Position numbers and translations under genes: made by a program. The notes under the pieces are model-generated. The model worked only from the letters and a program-made list of their open reading frames with translations, was not told where the DNA came from and ran no database searches. A stretch of DNA of 55,518 nucleotides from Planctomycetota bacterium (GTDB lineage: Bacteria > Planctomycetota > Planctomycetia > Pirellulales > Pirellulaceae): contig JAFLCP010000035.1 in assembly GCA_017303505.1 (NCBI GenBank), positions 1 to 55,518 on the forward strand, in the 5' to 3' direction. This document shows, piece by piece, positions 7,514 through 16,208 of the stretch; within the stretch, counting starts at the first letter, position 1; the number at the start of each line of letters is the position of its first letter.

Positions 7514-9483
7514 GCTTTATCTCCACGCTTCCATGGTGGGCATGGCTGTTTTTCGCTCTCATCCCGCCCGCAATCATCGCTCTTTATTTTCTAAAGCTAC
7601 GGCGAGCTCCATTGGTTGTGCCGAGCACCTATTTGTGGATGCGCACGATCGAGGATCTGCACGTCAACAGCTTGTGGCAGCGTCTTCAAAACAATGTGCT
7701 TTTATATCTGCAATTGCTGGTGGTCGCATTGTTATTTTTAGCTTTACTTCGCCCTGGCTGCCGGAGCGAAAGCCAACTGGGACAGCGATCGATTTTGTTG
7801 ATTGATCATTCAGCCAGTATGTCGGCGACCGACGAAAGCCCCAACCGCTTGACGGTCGCCAAACAAAAAGCACTCAAGCTGGTCGATGCCATGGCCAGCA
7901 CCGATGTTGCCATGGTGATTTCATTCTCTGATCGAGCCGAAGTCAGACAGGGCTTTACTTCGGACCGTCGTCAATTACGAACAGCCATCGAGAGCATCAC
8001 CGAAACCAATCGCATCACCGATATACGTGAAGCGGTCCAAGCTGCGGCAGGTTTGGCTAACCCGGGTCGAACCAGCGAGATCGACAACGTCAATGACATT
8101 CAAGTTGCAGAAGCTCTTCCCGCCGACCTTTATGTTTTTTCCGATGGTGGCTTTGGTGGGCTAGAAGATTTTGATCTGGGAAATCTCTCCGCCAAGTACA
8201 TCGCTATCGGCCAAGCGGAACCGACCAACATCGGTATTGTGGCCTTAACTGCCACACGCAACCCTGAACGCGAGGAGGAAATCGAAGTCTATGGAAGATT
8301 GGTCAACCACTCCAGTTCAGACAAGTCGGTTACCACCGAGCTTTACATGGATGATGTCCTGATCGATGCCACCAAAACCACGCTTAAACCTGATCAAGAA
8401 GCGGGAGTGAATTTTCAACTGCGCGGTGTAGAAGCGGGCAAGCTCACCTTGCGCGTTCAAGAAAAGGATGACCTCATCGTCGACAATGAAGCGTACACGA
8501 CAATAACGCCTACTAGCAAAGTGGAGGTATTGTTGGTTACCGATGGAAACCGTGCACTTGAACTTGCATTGGCCACTCCGCAAGCTCAGAAATTAGCCAG
8601 ATTGACTATCGTCGCCCCCAAGTATCTTGATTCGCCAGACTTCACCAAAGCCAATAACGAAAACAAATTTGATTTGATTGTTTTTGATAACGTCAGCCCA
8701 AAAACGATGCCCTTCAGCAACACTCTGTTTCTTGGAGCTTCCCCCGCCGGCGATGCTTGGTCATTTGGTGAAAAACAAAGCCCAGTGATGATCGTGGATA
8801 CTGAAAAAGACCATCCCTTGATGCGGTATCTTGAAATGAATGCGGTGCAGATCTTCGAAGGTTCGGCGTTGAAGTCCCCAGAAGGAGCCACGCGACTTTT
8901 GGAATCGAATATCGGCACAATCATTGCCTCCGCGCCCCGCGGGCCATTTCTTGATGTCGTATGCAGTTTTGGGTTAACACGAAAAGAAAACGATTCCCAA
9001 GTGGCCAATACAGACTGGCTCGTACGTCGAAGTTTCCCCATTTTTTTGCTGAACGCCTTAGAAGTTTTGGGAAACACCGATGCCGAATCAACAGCCCGCT
9101 CGATTCTCCCTGGCGAGAGTATCGCACTCAAAGTCGGCCAGCGATTCAATGAAGTTGAGGTGATTGATCCCAAAGGTAATTCGGCAATTGCGACTCGTGG
9201 CTCAATGTCGCAAATCGTTTATCCACAAACGGACAACAAAGGGATTTACGATGTCGTCGCCAAAGATTCTGACGAGGCATTAGAGCGTTTCTCCGTGAAC
9301 CTATTCAGTCCGAGAGAAACCCAAATTAAGCCGCTGGCGGAGATCGGATTCGGCGAAGAAAAAGTCGCCGCCGCTCCTGCCCAAGCTCCGTCCCGATTCG
9401 AGTTTTGGAGATGGTTAACAGCGATTGCCGTTGGACTGCTCACGATCGAATGGATTGTCTACCTACGCAGAATCTTCGTGTGA
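7510..9483 (+). CDS. BatA-like membrane protein with VWA domain
   Basis: The 657-residue product starts with the BatA N-terminal module: one helix (WWAWLFFALIPPAIIALYFL), the segment RRAPLVVPSTYLW, and a second helix (NVLLYLQLLVVALLFLALL). A von Willebrand A domain follows, with the MIDAS motif DHSASMS. The central region (about 260-600) looks like Ig-like and GATase1-like beta-rich domains of related membrane proteins, and one C-terminal helix ends the protein. BatA-type proteins work with MoxR and DUF58 partners in the envelope; the substrate is unknown. The start is fixed by the 4-bp overlap with the preceding DUF58 gene. Confidence 0.9.
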   Translation: MSFISTLPWWAWLFFALIPPAIIALYFLKLRRAPLVVPSTYLWMRTIEDLHVNSLWQRLQNNVLLYLQLLVVALLFLALLRPGCRSESQLGQRSILLIDHSASMSATDESPNRLTVAKQKALKLVDAMASTDVAMVISFSDRAEVRQGFTSDRRQLRTAIESITETNRITDIREAVQAAAGLANPGRTSEIDNVNDIQVAEALPADLYVFSDGGFGGLEDFDLGNLSAKYIAIGQAEPTNIGIVALTATRNPEREEEIEVYGRLVNHSSSDKSVTTELYMDDVLIDATKTTLKPDQEAGVNFQLRGVEAGKLTLRVQEKDDLIVDNEAYTTITPTSKVEVLLVTDGNRALELALATPQAQKLARLTIVAPKYLDSPDFTKANNENKFDLIVFDNVSPKTMPFSNTLFLGASPAGDAWSFGEKQSPVMIVDTEKDHPLMRYLEMNAVQIFEGSALKSPEGATRLLESNIGTIIASAPRGPFLDVVCSFGLTRKENDSQVANTDWLVRRSFPIFLLNALEVLGNTDAESTARSILPGESIALKVGQRFNEVEVIDPKGNSAIATRGSMSQIVYPQTDNKGIYDVVAKDSDEALERFSVNLFSPRETQIKPLAEIGFGEEKVAAAPAQAPSRFEFWRWLTAIAVGLLTIEWIVYLRRIFV

Positions 9484-9749
9484 GACGCTGCGATTAATAT
9501 CCTGTCCAAACCGATAGCGCACTCTACCTGTGCGCGTACTTGTGGATGTTGAATGGTCAATTAAGATTTTGCAGCACTGGTCATGCGAGCGAAGGTTCAT
9601 TGACAATTGAGAGCTTATGTCTAGAATCCCCCCATGCATGATCAACTGCCAAGAGTTCCCGCAGAACTCTGAAGTTATTGATGACCTGGATGGACATCAC
9701 GCCATCTCATTGATCGAAGCCGATTTGACAGAAACAAGGGAGAAACCGA

Positions 9750-10076
9750 ATGTCGGAACATGTACAAGAATTCACCGACGCATCTTTCAGCGCGGACGTG
9801 CTTCAAGCTAGCGCACCAGTTTTGGTCGATTTTTGGGCTCCTTGGTGCGGTCCTTGCCGCCAAATCGCTCCAGTGATCGATCAATTGGCCCAAGAATATG
9901 CTGGTAAAGTGGTTGTCGGTAAGGTGAACCTTGATGACAGCCCTCAAGCCGCGCAGATGTACGGGATCCATAGCATTCCAACGTTGCTGTTGTTCAAAAA
10001 TGGCGAAGTGGTCGAGCGAATTGTTGGTGTTCCACAGAAATCCCGCTTGAATTCAATTTTGGACTCCGCCATCTAG
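9750..10076 (+). CDS. trxA: Thioredoxin
   Basis: This is a canonical 108-residue cytoplasmic thioredoxin that reduces protein disulfides and is recycled by thioredoxin reductase. The active site is W32-C33-G34-P35-C36 in FWAPWCGPC, with the cis-Pro motif SIPTLLLF and the buried Asp of VDFWAP. GGGAGA lies 6 nt before the ATG, a good ribosome binding site. The gene stands alone, with 266 bp of apparently featureless sequence before it and a GC stem with a T-run after it. Confidence 0.97.
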   Translation: MSEHVQEFTDASFSADVLQASAPVLVDFWAPWCGPCRQIAPVIDQLAQEYAGKVVVGKVNLDDSPQAAQMYGIHSIPTLLLFKNGEVVERIVGVPQKSRLNSILDSAI

Positions 10077-10087
10077 TTCATGGAATC

Positions 10088-10109
10088 GGGGGCGACTTTC
10101 CCCTTTTTT
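10088..10109 (+). terminator. Probable terminator after trxA
   Basis: GGGG at 10088-10092 can pair with CCCC at 10100-10103, immediately followed by six T residues. An outer pairing AATCGGG/CCCGATT (10084-10090 with 10111-10117) is an alternative fold. The core stem is short, so this is a moderate call. Confidence 0.5.
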
Positions 10110-10321
10110 GCCCGATTTTGAGTTGGTTCTGGCTGCCTCACTCTTTTGATGAGGCGGCCACCATCCCTTGGTAATTCGAAATTCCGGCTAGAAATTGGGA
10201 CAAGTTCGTACCAAAAGCTTCCCCTCTGGTGGGAGAATTTGGTATTTTTTCGGTATGACTCATTTACGGTTGGTCGCGGAAGTGCAACGGTCGCACTCCC
10301 GGTAACTGTGGAGGATGGCAG

Positions 10322-11818
10322 ATGGGTTCCCGAAATTCTATTCAACGGACATCAATGCGCACGGAGGTGAATCGTCCCTCCGTTTTCAATGCGTCCAAAT
10401 TGCTCAACATGAAGTTGAATTCCGACGCGTGCGCGAAATGGTTGGCTGAATTTCAATTGATGATGAAGCAACTTGCCCAATTGTCCGGTTCGCGTGGTTT
10501 GTTAGCGCCTGCCGTTCTGCCGGTGTCTCGATCTCGCGTGATGCGAATTGATAATCTTGAGAGCCGCGAACTATTTGCGGTCCTATCAGGCTTAGTTTTT
10601 GAAGACGTCAATCAAGATCAACGCTTTGATCCCAGCGTTGATATCCCTGCTATTCATCAATGGGTTTTCTTGGACCAAAATGGCAATAGTCTATTTGACC
10701 AAGGTGAATCGACATTGATGTCCAACGACGCAGGGATCGCTGAGTTCCATTTGGACTTTGGCAGTTGGGGCACCATCCTGCCTGTTTCTCGATTACAAGA
10801 TACAGCGGCAGCCTCATCGTCAACTTATATCCCACTAAGTGTTGCCGCATTTGATACCGTCTTTCGCGGTGACGATGCATTTGACCCTGCTGCACGCCTC
10901 TCCGGTGGGCTCACTGACTGGTTGATTATCCCAAACCAAAGCGAAGGTGAGGGAGACTTGGTTGGTGATGCGGTAACGGTTCAAACCAGACCCCTAGCCG
11001 AAAACGATACCAACGTTAGTGAGGTTGGCGAGATTTTGTTGTACGGCCAAGCTCCGCCTGAGGGATGGGTTTGGTTGGTTTCGGACGACCGATTCGACAT
11101 TGTCGGCAACAAGATCTACACCAAAGCCGAAACGCCAGTGAACTATGAGCACGAAGCCGAAATCGTAATGGTGGTCGAAGGTTACGATAATTCGAATCCT
11201 TCGCCTGCTTCATCAAGCACTCAAAAAGCAACCGTAACCTTGACGATTTTGGACCAGAATGATGCGCCTACTGGTATCTATCTGGCAGGTAACACAGTCG
11301 TTGAACGTGTAACAGGTGCATCGGTCGGTGCAGTTCAAGTCGTGGATGAAGATGGGAACGAACCGTTCGCTTATGCGGTATCCGATCAGCGTTTCGAAAT
11401 CGTTGGCGGTCTATTAAAACTCCGTTCTGATGTGGCTTTACTGCACGATCAAGAACCATTTGTAGATCTGGTCATTTCGGCGACAAGTTTGCTTGACCCA
11501 ACGCATTATGTTGAAGCAACGGCACACATTGAAGTGCTCCCCAATTCTAAACCATGGACTAACGAAACTCTTCCATTGGATGTGAACGGTGACGGCGTTA
11601 TCAGTGCGACCGATGCGTTGATCATCATCAACATTCTCAATGCCTCAGGTGGAACACTGGCATTGCCCCCTATTGCTACGTCGCGCAACGCACGCAGCAC
11701 ACCCGACTATGTCGATGTCAATGGGGATGGAAACGTAGGGACCATCGATGCCTTGATTGTCATTAACCGCATCCGCAGAGATAACGCTGCCGGCACAGCA
11801 GGTGGCGCAAACAGATAA
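10322..11818 (+). CDS. Exported surface protein with LEPR-like motif, cadherin-like and dockerin modules
   Basis: The 498-residue product has a long N-terminal region with the planctomycete export/surface motif LESRELFAVLSG (residues about 79-90; a variant of LEPRxLLA). An Ig-like or SD-repeat-like segment with DQNGNSLFDQGE follows, then two cadherin-like modules (VTLTILDQNDAPTGIYL) and a C-terminal type I dockerin with two calcium loops (DVNGDGVISATDALIIINI and DVNGDGNVGTIDALIVIN). Dockerins bind cohesins or act as calcium-stabilised anchors. The ATG at 10322 is well supported by GGAGG at 10310-10314, 7 nt upstream. The ligand is unknown. Confidence 0.85.
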   Translation: MGSRNSIQRTSMRTEVNRPSVFNASKLLNMKLNSDACAKWLAEFQLMMKQLAQLSGSRGLLAPAVLPVSRSRVMRIDNLESRELFAVLSGLVFEDVNQDQRFDPSVDIPAIHQWVFLDQNGNSLFDQGESTLMSNDAGIAEFHLDFGSWGTILPVSRLQDTAAASSSTYIPLSVAAFDTVFRGDDAFDPAARLSGGLTDWLIIPNQSEGEGDLVGDAVTVQTRPLAENDTNVSEVGEILLYGQAPPEGWVWLVSDDRFDIVGNKIYTKAETPVNYEHEAEIVMVVEGYDNSNPSPASSSTQKATVTLTILDQNDAPTGIYLAGNTVVERVTGASVGAVQVVDEDGNEPFAYAVSDQRFEIVGGLLKLRSDVALLHDQEPFVDLVISATSLLDPTHYVEATAHIEVLPNSKPWTNETLPLDVNGDGVISATDALIIINILNASGGTLALPPIATSRNARSTPDYVDVNGDGNVGTIDALIVINRIRRDNAAGTAGGANR

Positions 11819-11912
11819 ATCGTTTAACCCGTATGCCGAAGGCTAGGCCGGTTATGACGTGCAATGACCGTTTGACTTTGCGCAGTATCTGACTCTCCTA
11901 TCGCCTCACTCC

Positions 11913-13367
11913 TCATTTGCCGATACAAAACTGACTGAAAATGCGATCCAATAAATCGTCGGTATAAACCTCGCCTGCAATCCATCCGAGTTCTTCCATC
12001 GCCAAGCGAATCTCGGCTGCTACTAACTCTTCATGCATACCAATGCCGCGAGTCATTTGAATGGCTCCTTCTAAAGCCGTCGCGCACCGCTGCAGGCTAT
12101 CTCGACATCGCTGGGCCGTAGTCGGAAGCATCCCCAACCCTTCGTCGCTCGTTAGCGCTTCGACGCGTTCGACAAGTTGATTCTTGAGTTCCCTTATGCC
12201 GCGCATGGTTCGCGTGCTAACGAACACATAAGCTCTTTCACTTGGGTTGGCAGCGATCTCCGTTAACTTTATTTTCCAACGCTCGATAACATCATCGTTC
12301 ACCACATCTAGTTTATTGACCACGATAAATCTTCGCGCATGATCGATAGAATCCGTCGAAGCTTTTATGAAAGCCAACTCGTCATCAACTTCACAAGCGG
12401 CATCAACCACATGCACCACCAAGGCTGCTTGCTGCATTTGGTTCTTAGTACGGATTTGCGATTCCACATCGATTTCCGAGTAAAGTGAATCGTCCAGACC
12501 AGCAGTATCAACCAGCTCTACATCTAAGTTGTCGTGGCCCAATGTTGCCGCCACATAATCGCGAGTGGTACCGCGTTGATCACTGACAATCGCTCTATCT
12601 TGACTGATCAAAGCGTTGAAGAGCGAGCTCTTGCCGGCGTTGGGTCGACCCACGAGCACAATTTTTGAAGAACCGAAACTGACGTTACGTGTTTCGATCT
12701 GTTGCTGCAACGTTTGGATTTGGCCTAATGAGTGCTGCAGTAAATTCTCGAGTTCTGCAGCCGAGATAAATTCGATGTCTTCCTCAACAAAATCCAAGCC
12801 CGCTTCTAGGTGCGCTAACGCATGGATCAAATCGGTTCGAATCTTGGCAACGGGTTTGGCAAGTCCGCCCGCCAATTGATCGAGGGCTCGATGCAATTCA
12901 AATTCTCCGCGCGCGTTAATGACTCCCAACACAGCTTCCGCTTGTGACAAATCCATGCGTCCTGCCAAGAAAGCTCGCAAGGTAAATTCTCCCGGTTGCG
13001 CCATTCTTGCGCCAAAGCGGCAGCATTGGGACAATAAAGCCTCTAACAGTGGTAGGCTACCTAGCAAGTGAAATTCGACGGACGGTTGACCGGTGTAGCT
13101 TTTGGTCGTCCGCCACCAATAACTCTCACCTTCAACCCAACCCAACCGATTCCCTAAATCGATTTCGCACAAGCGGTACTCGATGGCCGCAGCTTTCGGT
13201 GACAGCGATTCAGAAGCCAAACGACGTGGAGAGTTGGCGAGCGAGCGGGTCAACTTTTCGCCGATTGCAATGGCTTGAGGTCCCGATAGTCGCACGATTC
13301 CGCGTAGGGCAGCCGCCGTACCTGATGCGATCGCGCAAATCGTGTCATCGGTATTCCAATGTAACAT
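11913..13367 (-). CDS. mnmE: tRNA modification GTPase MnmE (TrmE)
   Basis: MnmE with MnmG installs the carboxymethylaminomethyl group on wobble U34 of certain tRNAs. Visible are the N-terminal formyl-THF domain (start LHWNTDDTICAIASG, then GIVRLSGPQA), the inserted G domain with GRPNAGKSS, DTAGLDD and NKLDVV, and the required C-terminal FCIGK with its alkylating Cys. The ATG at 13367 gives 484 residues. A longer frame to 13448 would add 27 residues absent from the family. Identity is very secure. It diverges from the ECF sigma gene at 13606. No mnmG is present here. Confidence 0.95.
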   Translation of the reverse strand: MLHWNTDDTICAIASGTAAALRGIVRLSGPQAIAIGEKLTRSLANSPRRLASESLSPKAAAIEYRLCEIDLGNRLGWVEGESYWWRTTKSYTGQPSVEFHLLGSLPLLEALLSQCCRFGARMAQPGEFTLRAFLAGRMDLSQAEAVLGVINARGEFELHRALDQLAGGLAKPVAKIRTDLIHALAHLEAGLDFVEEDIEFISAAELENLLQHSLGQIQTLQQQIETRNVSFGSSKIVLVGRPNAGKSSLFNALISQDRAIVSDQRGTTRDYVAATLGHDNLDVELVDTAGLDDSLYSEIDVESQIRTKNQMQQAALVVHVVDAACEVDDELAFIKASTDSIDHARRFIVVNKLDVVNDDVIERWKIKLTEIAANPSERAYVFVSTRTMRGIRELKNQLVERVEALTSDEGLGMLPTTAQRCRDSLQRCATALEGAIQMTRGIGMHEELVAAEIRLAMEELGWIAGEVYTDDLLDRIFSQFCIGK

Positions 13368-13605
13368 GGTGTTTTGCAGCCGTATTTGCGGATATTTTGA
13401 TGTCCATCGCTGGAACGTGAACCTAGCTTTACGACAATCGTCGGCCAAAATCGGTCCAAATTGGGGGAAAGTGCGACTTTGGACTGCTATTCTAATCTAA
13501 TGGGAATTTTTTTCTGCTGGGCTGAAAGATTCCGACGATCGTTGAGTTTACCTATTAGACCAGCTTGAATCGCACTCCTCGTCCCTCACTTTTCCCGAGC
13601 ATCTT

Positions 13606-14205
13606 ATGAGCACTTCGAATCCAGATACGCGAGCGAGCTTGCTCGTCAAACTGCGTGATTCGAAAGATATCGATGCTTGGGAAGATTTCACCTTGATTTA
13701 TACGCCGGTGATTCATCGAGCGGCGAGCAAAATGGGCTTGCAATCGGCTGATGCGGACAATGTGGTCCAAGAAGTGTTGTTGGCCATATCGAAGTCGATC
13801 GATCAGTGGCTTGATCGCACTGAACGAACTGGCTTTCGACCTTGGTTGTTCCGCATCGCGCGCAACAAAACGCTGGATCTACTGACCCGCAAAGCGACTC
13901 GACCGCTGATGAAACCAGGCGAGGCGAGTTCGTTTGAATGGAGCCAAGTGGCTCAACACGAATCAGAAATAGCCACACAATTTGAATTTGAATACCAATG
14001 GGAACTTTTCACGCGGGCAGCGGCCGAAGTGAGAGAGTCTGCTGCCGAATCAACGTGGCAAGCATTCTGGCTCACCGCAGTGGAACAACAACCGATCGAC
14101 ATCGTAGCCAAAAAGCTTGGCGTTCGTGAAGGCATGGTTTATTTGAGCCGCTGCCGCATCATGGAACGCATCCGAAAATTGGTTCAGCAATGGGAAGGGA
14201 CCTAG
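13606..14205 (+). CDS. ECF-type RNA polymerase sigma factor (kinase-associated)
   Basis: This 199-residue sigma-70 family factor has region 2 (EDFTLIYTPVIHRAASKMGL, DADNVVQEVLLAISKSI, then FRPWLFRIARNKTLDLLTRK) and region 4 (TWQAFWLTAVEQQPIDIVAKKLGVREGMVYLSRCRIMERIRKL). It would direct RNA polymerase to a small regulon. It ends 3 bp before a Ser/Thr kinase gene, so the two are almost certainly co-translated; sigma factors paired with Ser/Thr kinases are a recognised planctomycete feature. The N-terminal sequence (SNPDTRASLLVKLRDSKD) fits the planctomycete kinase-associated class. The likely control is protein-protein through the kinase, whose N-terminus looks like an anti-sigma zinc finger. 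Confidence 0.92.
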   Translation: MSTSNPDTRASLLVKLRDSKDIDAWEDFTLIYTPVIHRAASKMGLQSADADNVVQEVLLAISKSIDQWLDRTERTGFRPWLFRIARNKTLDLLTRKATRPLMKPGEASSFEWSQVAQHESEIATQFEFEYQWELFTRAAAEVRESAAESTWQAFWLTAVEQQPIDIVAKKLGVREGMVYLSRCRIMERIRKLVQQWEGT

Positions 14206-14208
14206 AAC

Positions 14209-16152
14209 ATGAGCCAACCAACATTCAATTGCCAACCGGATCGGCTCTCCGATCTATTGGTCGGGACGCTAAGCGACATCGAATCCGATGCCATGCTGAG
14301 CCACCTTGAAACATGCCCTCAATGCCAAAGCCGATTGGAACAATTGGCGGCTCGCGATGCAGATTGGGAGCGAGTTGGCGGGATCTTGGGAAGTTCAAGT
14401 GTGGCCCGATCACGTGGTTCTGCAACGGAAGAATTTCCTCGGCCGCGCGATCGTTCCGTGAATTGGACAGAATCACTTTCCAAGAAATTGCTTCAAGCCC
14501 CTTCCCATCCTGAAATGCTGGGAAGAATCGGTCGCTACGACATCGAACGATTCGTAGGAGCGGGTGGGATGGGGATTGTCTTCAAGGGTTTTGATACCGA
14601 ACTCAATCGCCCTGTCGCCATCAAAGTTCTTTCACCATCACTAGCCTTTAATGGAACGGCTCGACAACGCTTCGCCCGCGAGGCCCGTGCAGCTGCCGCC
14701 GTCGTTCACGAACACGTTGTGGCCATCCACAACGTTGAATCCAATGGTGAACTTCCATTTTTGGTCATGCACTTCGCTCAAGGCGAATCGCTGCAAGCCA
14801 AACTCGATCGAGAAGGTCCACTGGAACTAAAACAAATCTTGCGCATTGGTAAACAAATTGCTTCCGGCTTAGCCGCCGCACATGCTCAAGGCTTGGTGCA
14901 TCGCGACATCAAACCGGCCAACGTATTGTTGGAGGAAGGTATCGATCGAGCTTTGCTGACAGACTTCGGCTTAGCTCAAACGGCCGACGACGCTTCGTTG
15001 ACCTGTTCGGGCTATTTGCCAGGTACACCGCAATATATGTCGCCCGAACAAGCGCGAGGCGAAAAAGTAGCCAGCCAAAGCGATCTCTTCAGCACGGGAA
15101 GCGTTTTGTACGCCATGTGCACAGGTCGACCACCTTTTCGAGCTGAGACATCGCTTGGTGTCTTGCAGAAAATCAACTCGACCGAACCCAAAAATATTCG
15201 CGAACTCAATCCCGATCTCCCTCAATGGCTATGCCGCATCGTTGAACGACTTATGGCCAAACGTCCTGAAGATCGTTATAGCTCTGCCCAAGAGTTGTCC
15301 GAAATACTCGAAGTTTGCTTGGCTCATGTCCAACAACCGTTACACGTTCCGCTGCCAACATCATTGCGGGTCCCCTCAAGCCTAGCGATGCTCGGCGAAA
15401 GACTTCGTCGCCGTCCCTTTCAACTCATCGTGGGCACTCTGTTGTTTGCCCTTATCGGATTGGTTCTATGGCCCCGTGTGGAAGGGATCGAACCCAATGA
15501 AAATCAAAATACTAAAGTCGCTCCGCCGCCTGAAAGCACCGGCAATGAGCAGTTAAGTTCCGCAGGAAGTTCTATGGATGTGGGTTCAAGCTTTACCCAA
15601 TCTCCGAAGGCTGCTGAATATGTTTTGTGGAGCGGACCACCACTATCGAAAGTGCCTCAAGACGACATTCGCGCGAAATTAGAAGATGCGTACTCAGCCA
15701 ATTGGCAAAACCAATCCCTCGAAGTCGTACTCGGAGATGTACTGGGGTCAGCGCAAATTCAGTTTGATATCCGTCCTAACACTACGACGACGCTCGAAAA
15801 GAAACCGACGGTCACGCTTAACATGACTGCCTCGCGACGAAATTTATTGCGACGCATCCTCCGAGAATTCGACCTAACGTATATCGTTCAAGAAGGAAGC
15901 CTAGAGATTGTTGACTTGGACTATGCCAAGAAGAACCCAACGCTGCATCGCTATGACTTGTCCTATGTGACCTCCAATAGCAATGAAGCCAACGCTTTAA
16001 AAGGAACCATCATGTCCGTGATCGAACCGAATGAATGGTCCGTTTATGGAGGAAACTGTTCTATGGGTTTATTTGGCCCAATCCTTCACGTGCGTGCTAC
16101 TGAAGAGATGCACCACCAGATCGCCACACTGATATCTAAGATTTCGAGATAA
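14209..16152 (+). CDS. Membrane Ser/Thr protein kinase with N-terminal anti-sigma zinc finger and extracytoplasmic secretin-like domain
   Basis: This is a 647-residue receptor-type kinase. Residues 1-60 carry H32, C36 and C39 in HLETCPQC, the ZAS signature of anti-sigma factors. The kinase domain (about 104-370) has the P-loop GAGGMG (117-122), VAIKVL with Lys 139, HRDIKPAN (His 231, Asp 233), DFGLAQ (Asp 252) and GTPQYMSPEQ, so it should be active. One membrane helix follows (FQLIVGTLLFALIGLVLW, about 404-422). The C-terminal part (about 495-647) resembles an STN/secretin-type short domain and closely parallels the domain of the next gene (LLRRILREFDLTYIV, YDLSYV, IEPNEW). The simplest reading is a sensor kinase that holds or releases the ECF factor encoded 3 bp upstream; this is inference. 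Confidence 0.9.
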   Translation: MSQPTFNCQPDRLSDLLVGTLSDIESDAMLSHLETCPQCQSRLEQLAARDADWERVGGILGSSSVARSRGSATEEFPRPRDRSVNWTESLSKKLLQAPSHPEMLGRIGRYDIERFVGAGGMGIVFKGFDTELNRPVAIKVLSPSLAFNGTARQRFAREARAAAAVVHEHVVAIHNVESNGELPFLVMHFAQGESLQAKLDREGPLELKQILRIGKQIASGLAAAHAQGLVHRDIKPANVLLEEGIDRALLTDFGLAQTADDASLTCSGYLPGTPQYMSPEQARGEKVASQSDLFSTGSVLYAMCTGRPPFRAETSLGVLQKINSTEPKNIRELNPDLPQWLCRIVERLMAKRPEDRYSSAQELSEILEVCLAHVQQPLHVPLPTSLRVPSSLAMLGERLRRRPFQLIVGTLLFALIGLVLWPRVEGIEPNENQNTKVAPPPESTGNEQLSSAGSSMDVGSSFTQSPKAAEYVLWSGPPLSKVPQDDIRAKLEDAYSANWQNQSLEVVLGDVLGSAQIQFDIRPNTTTTLEKKPTVTLNMTASRRNLLRRILREFDLTYIVQEGSLEIVDLDYAKKNPTLHRYDLSYVTSNSNEANALKGTIMSVIEPNEWSVYGGNCSMGLFGPILHVRATEEMHHQIATLISKISR

Positions 16153-16208
16153 CTTTGCCCCATTTTTGACTTAGCGCTTTGGACAATCACTTTGAGGAGA
16201 TTCGTGCC

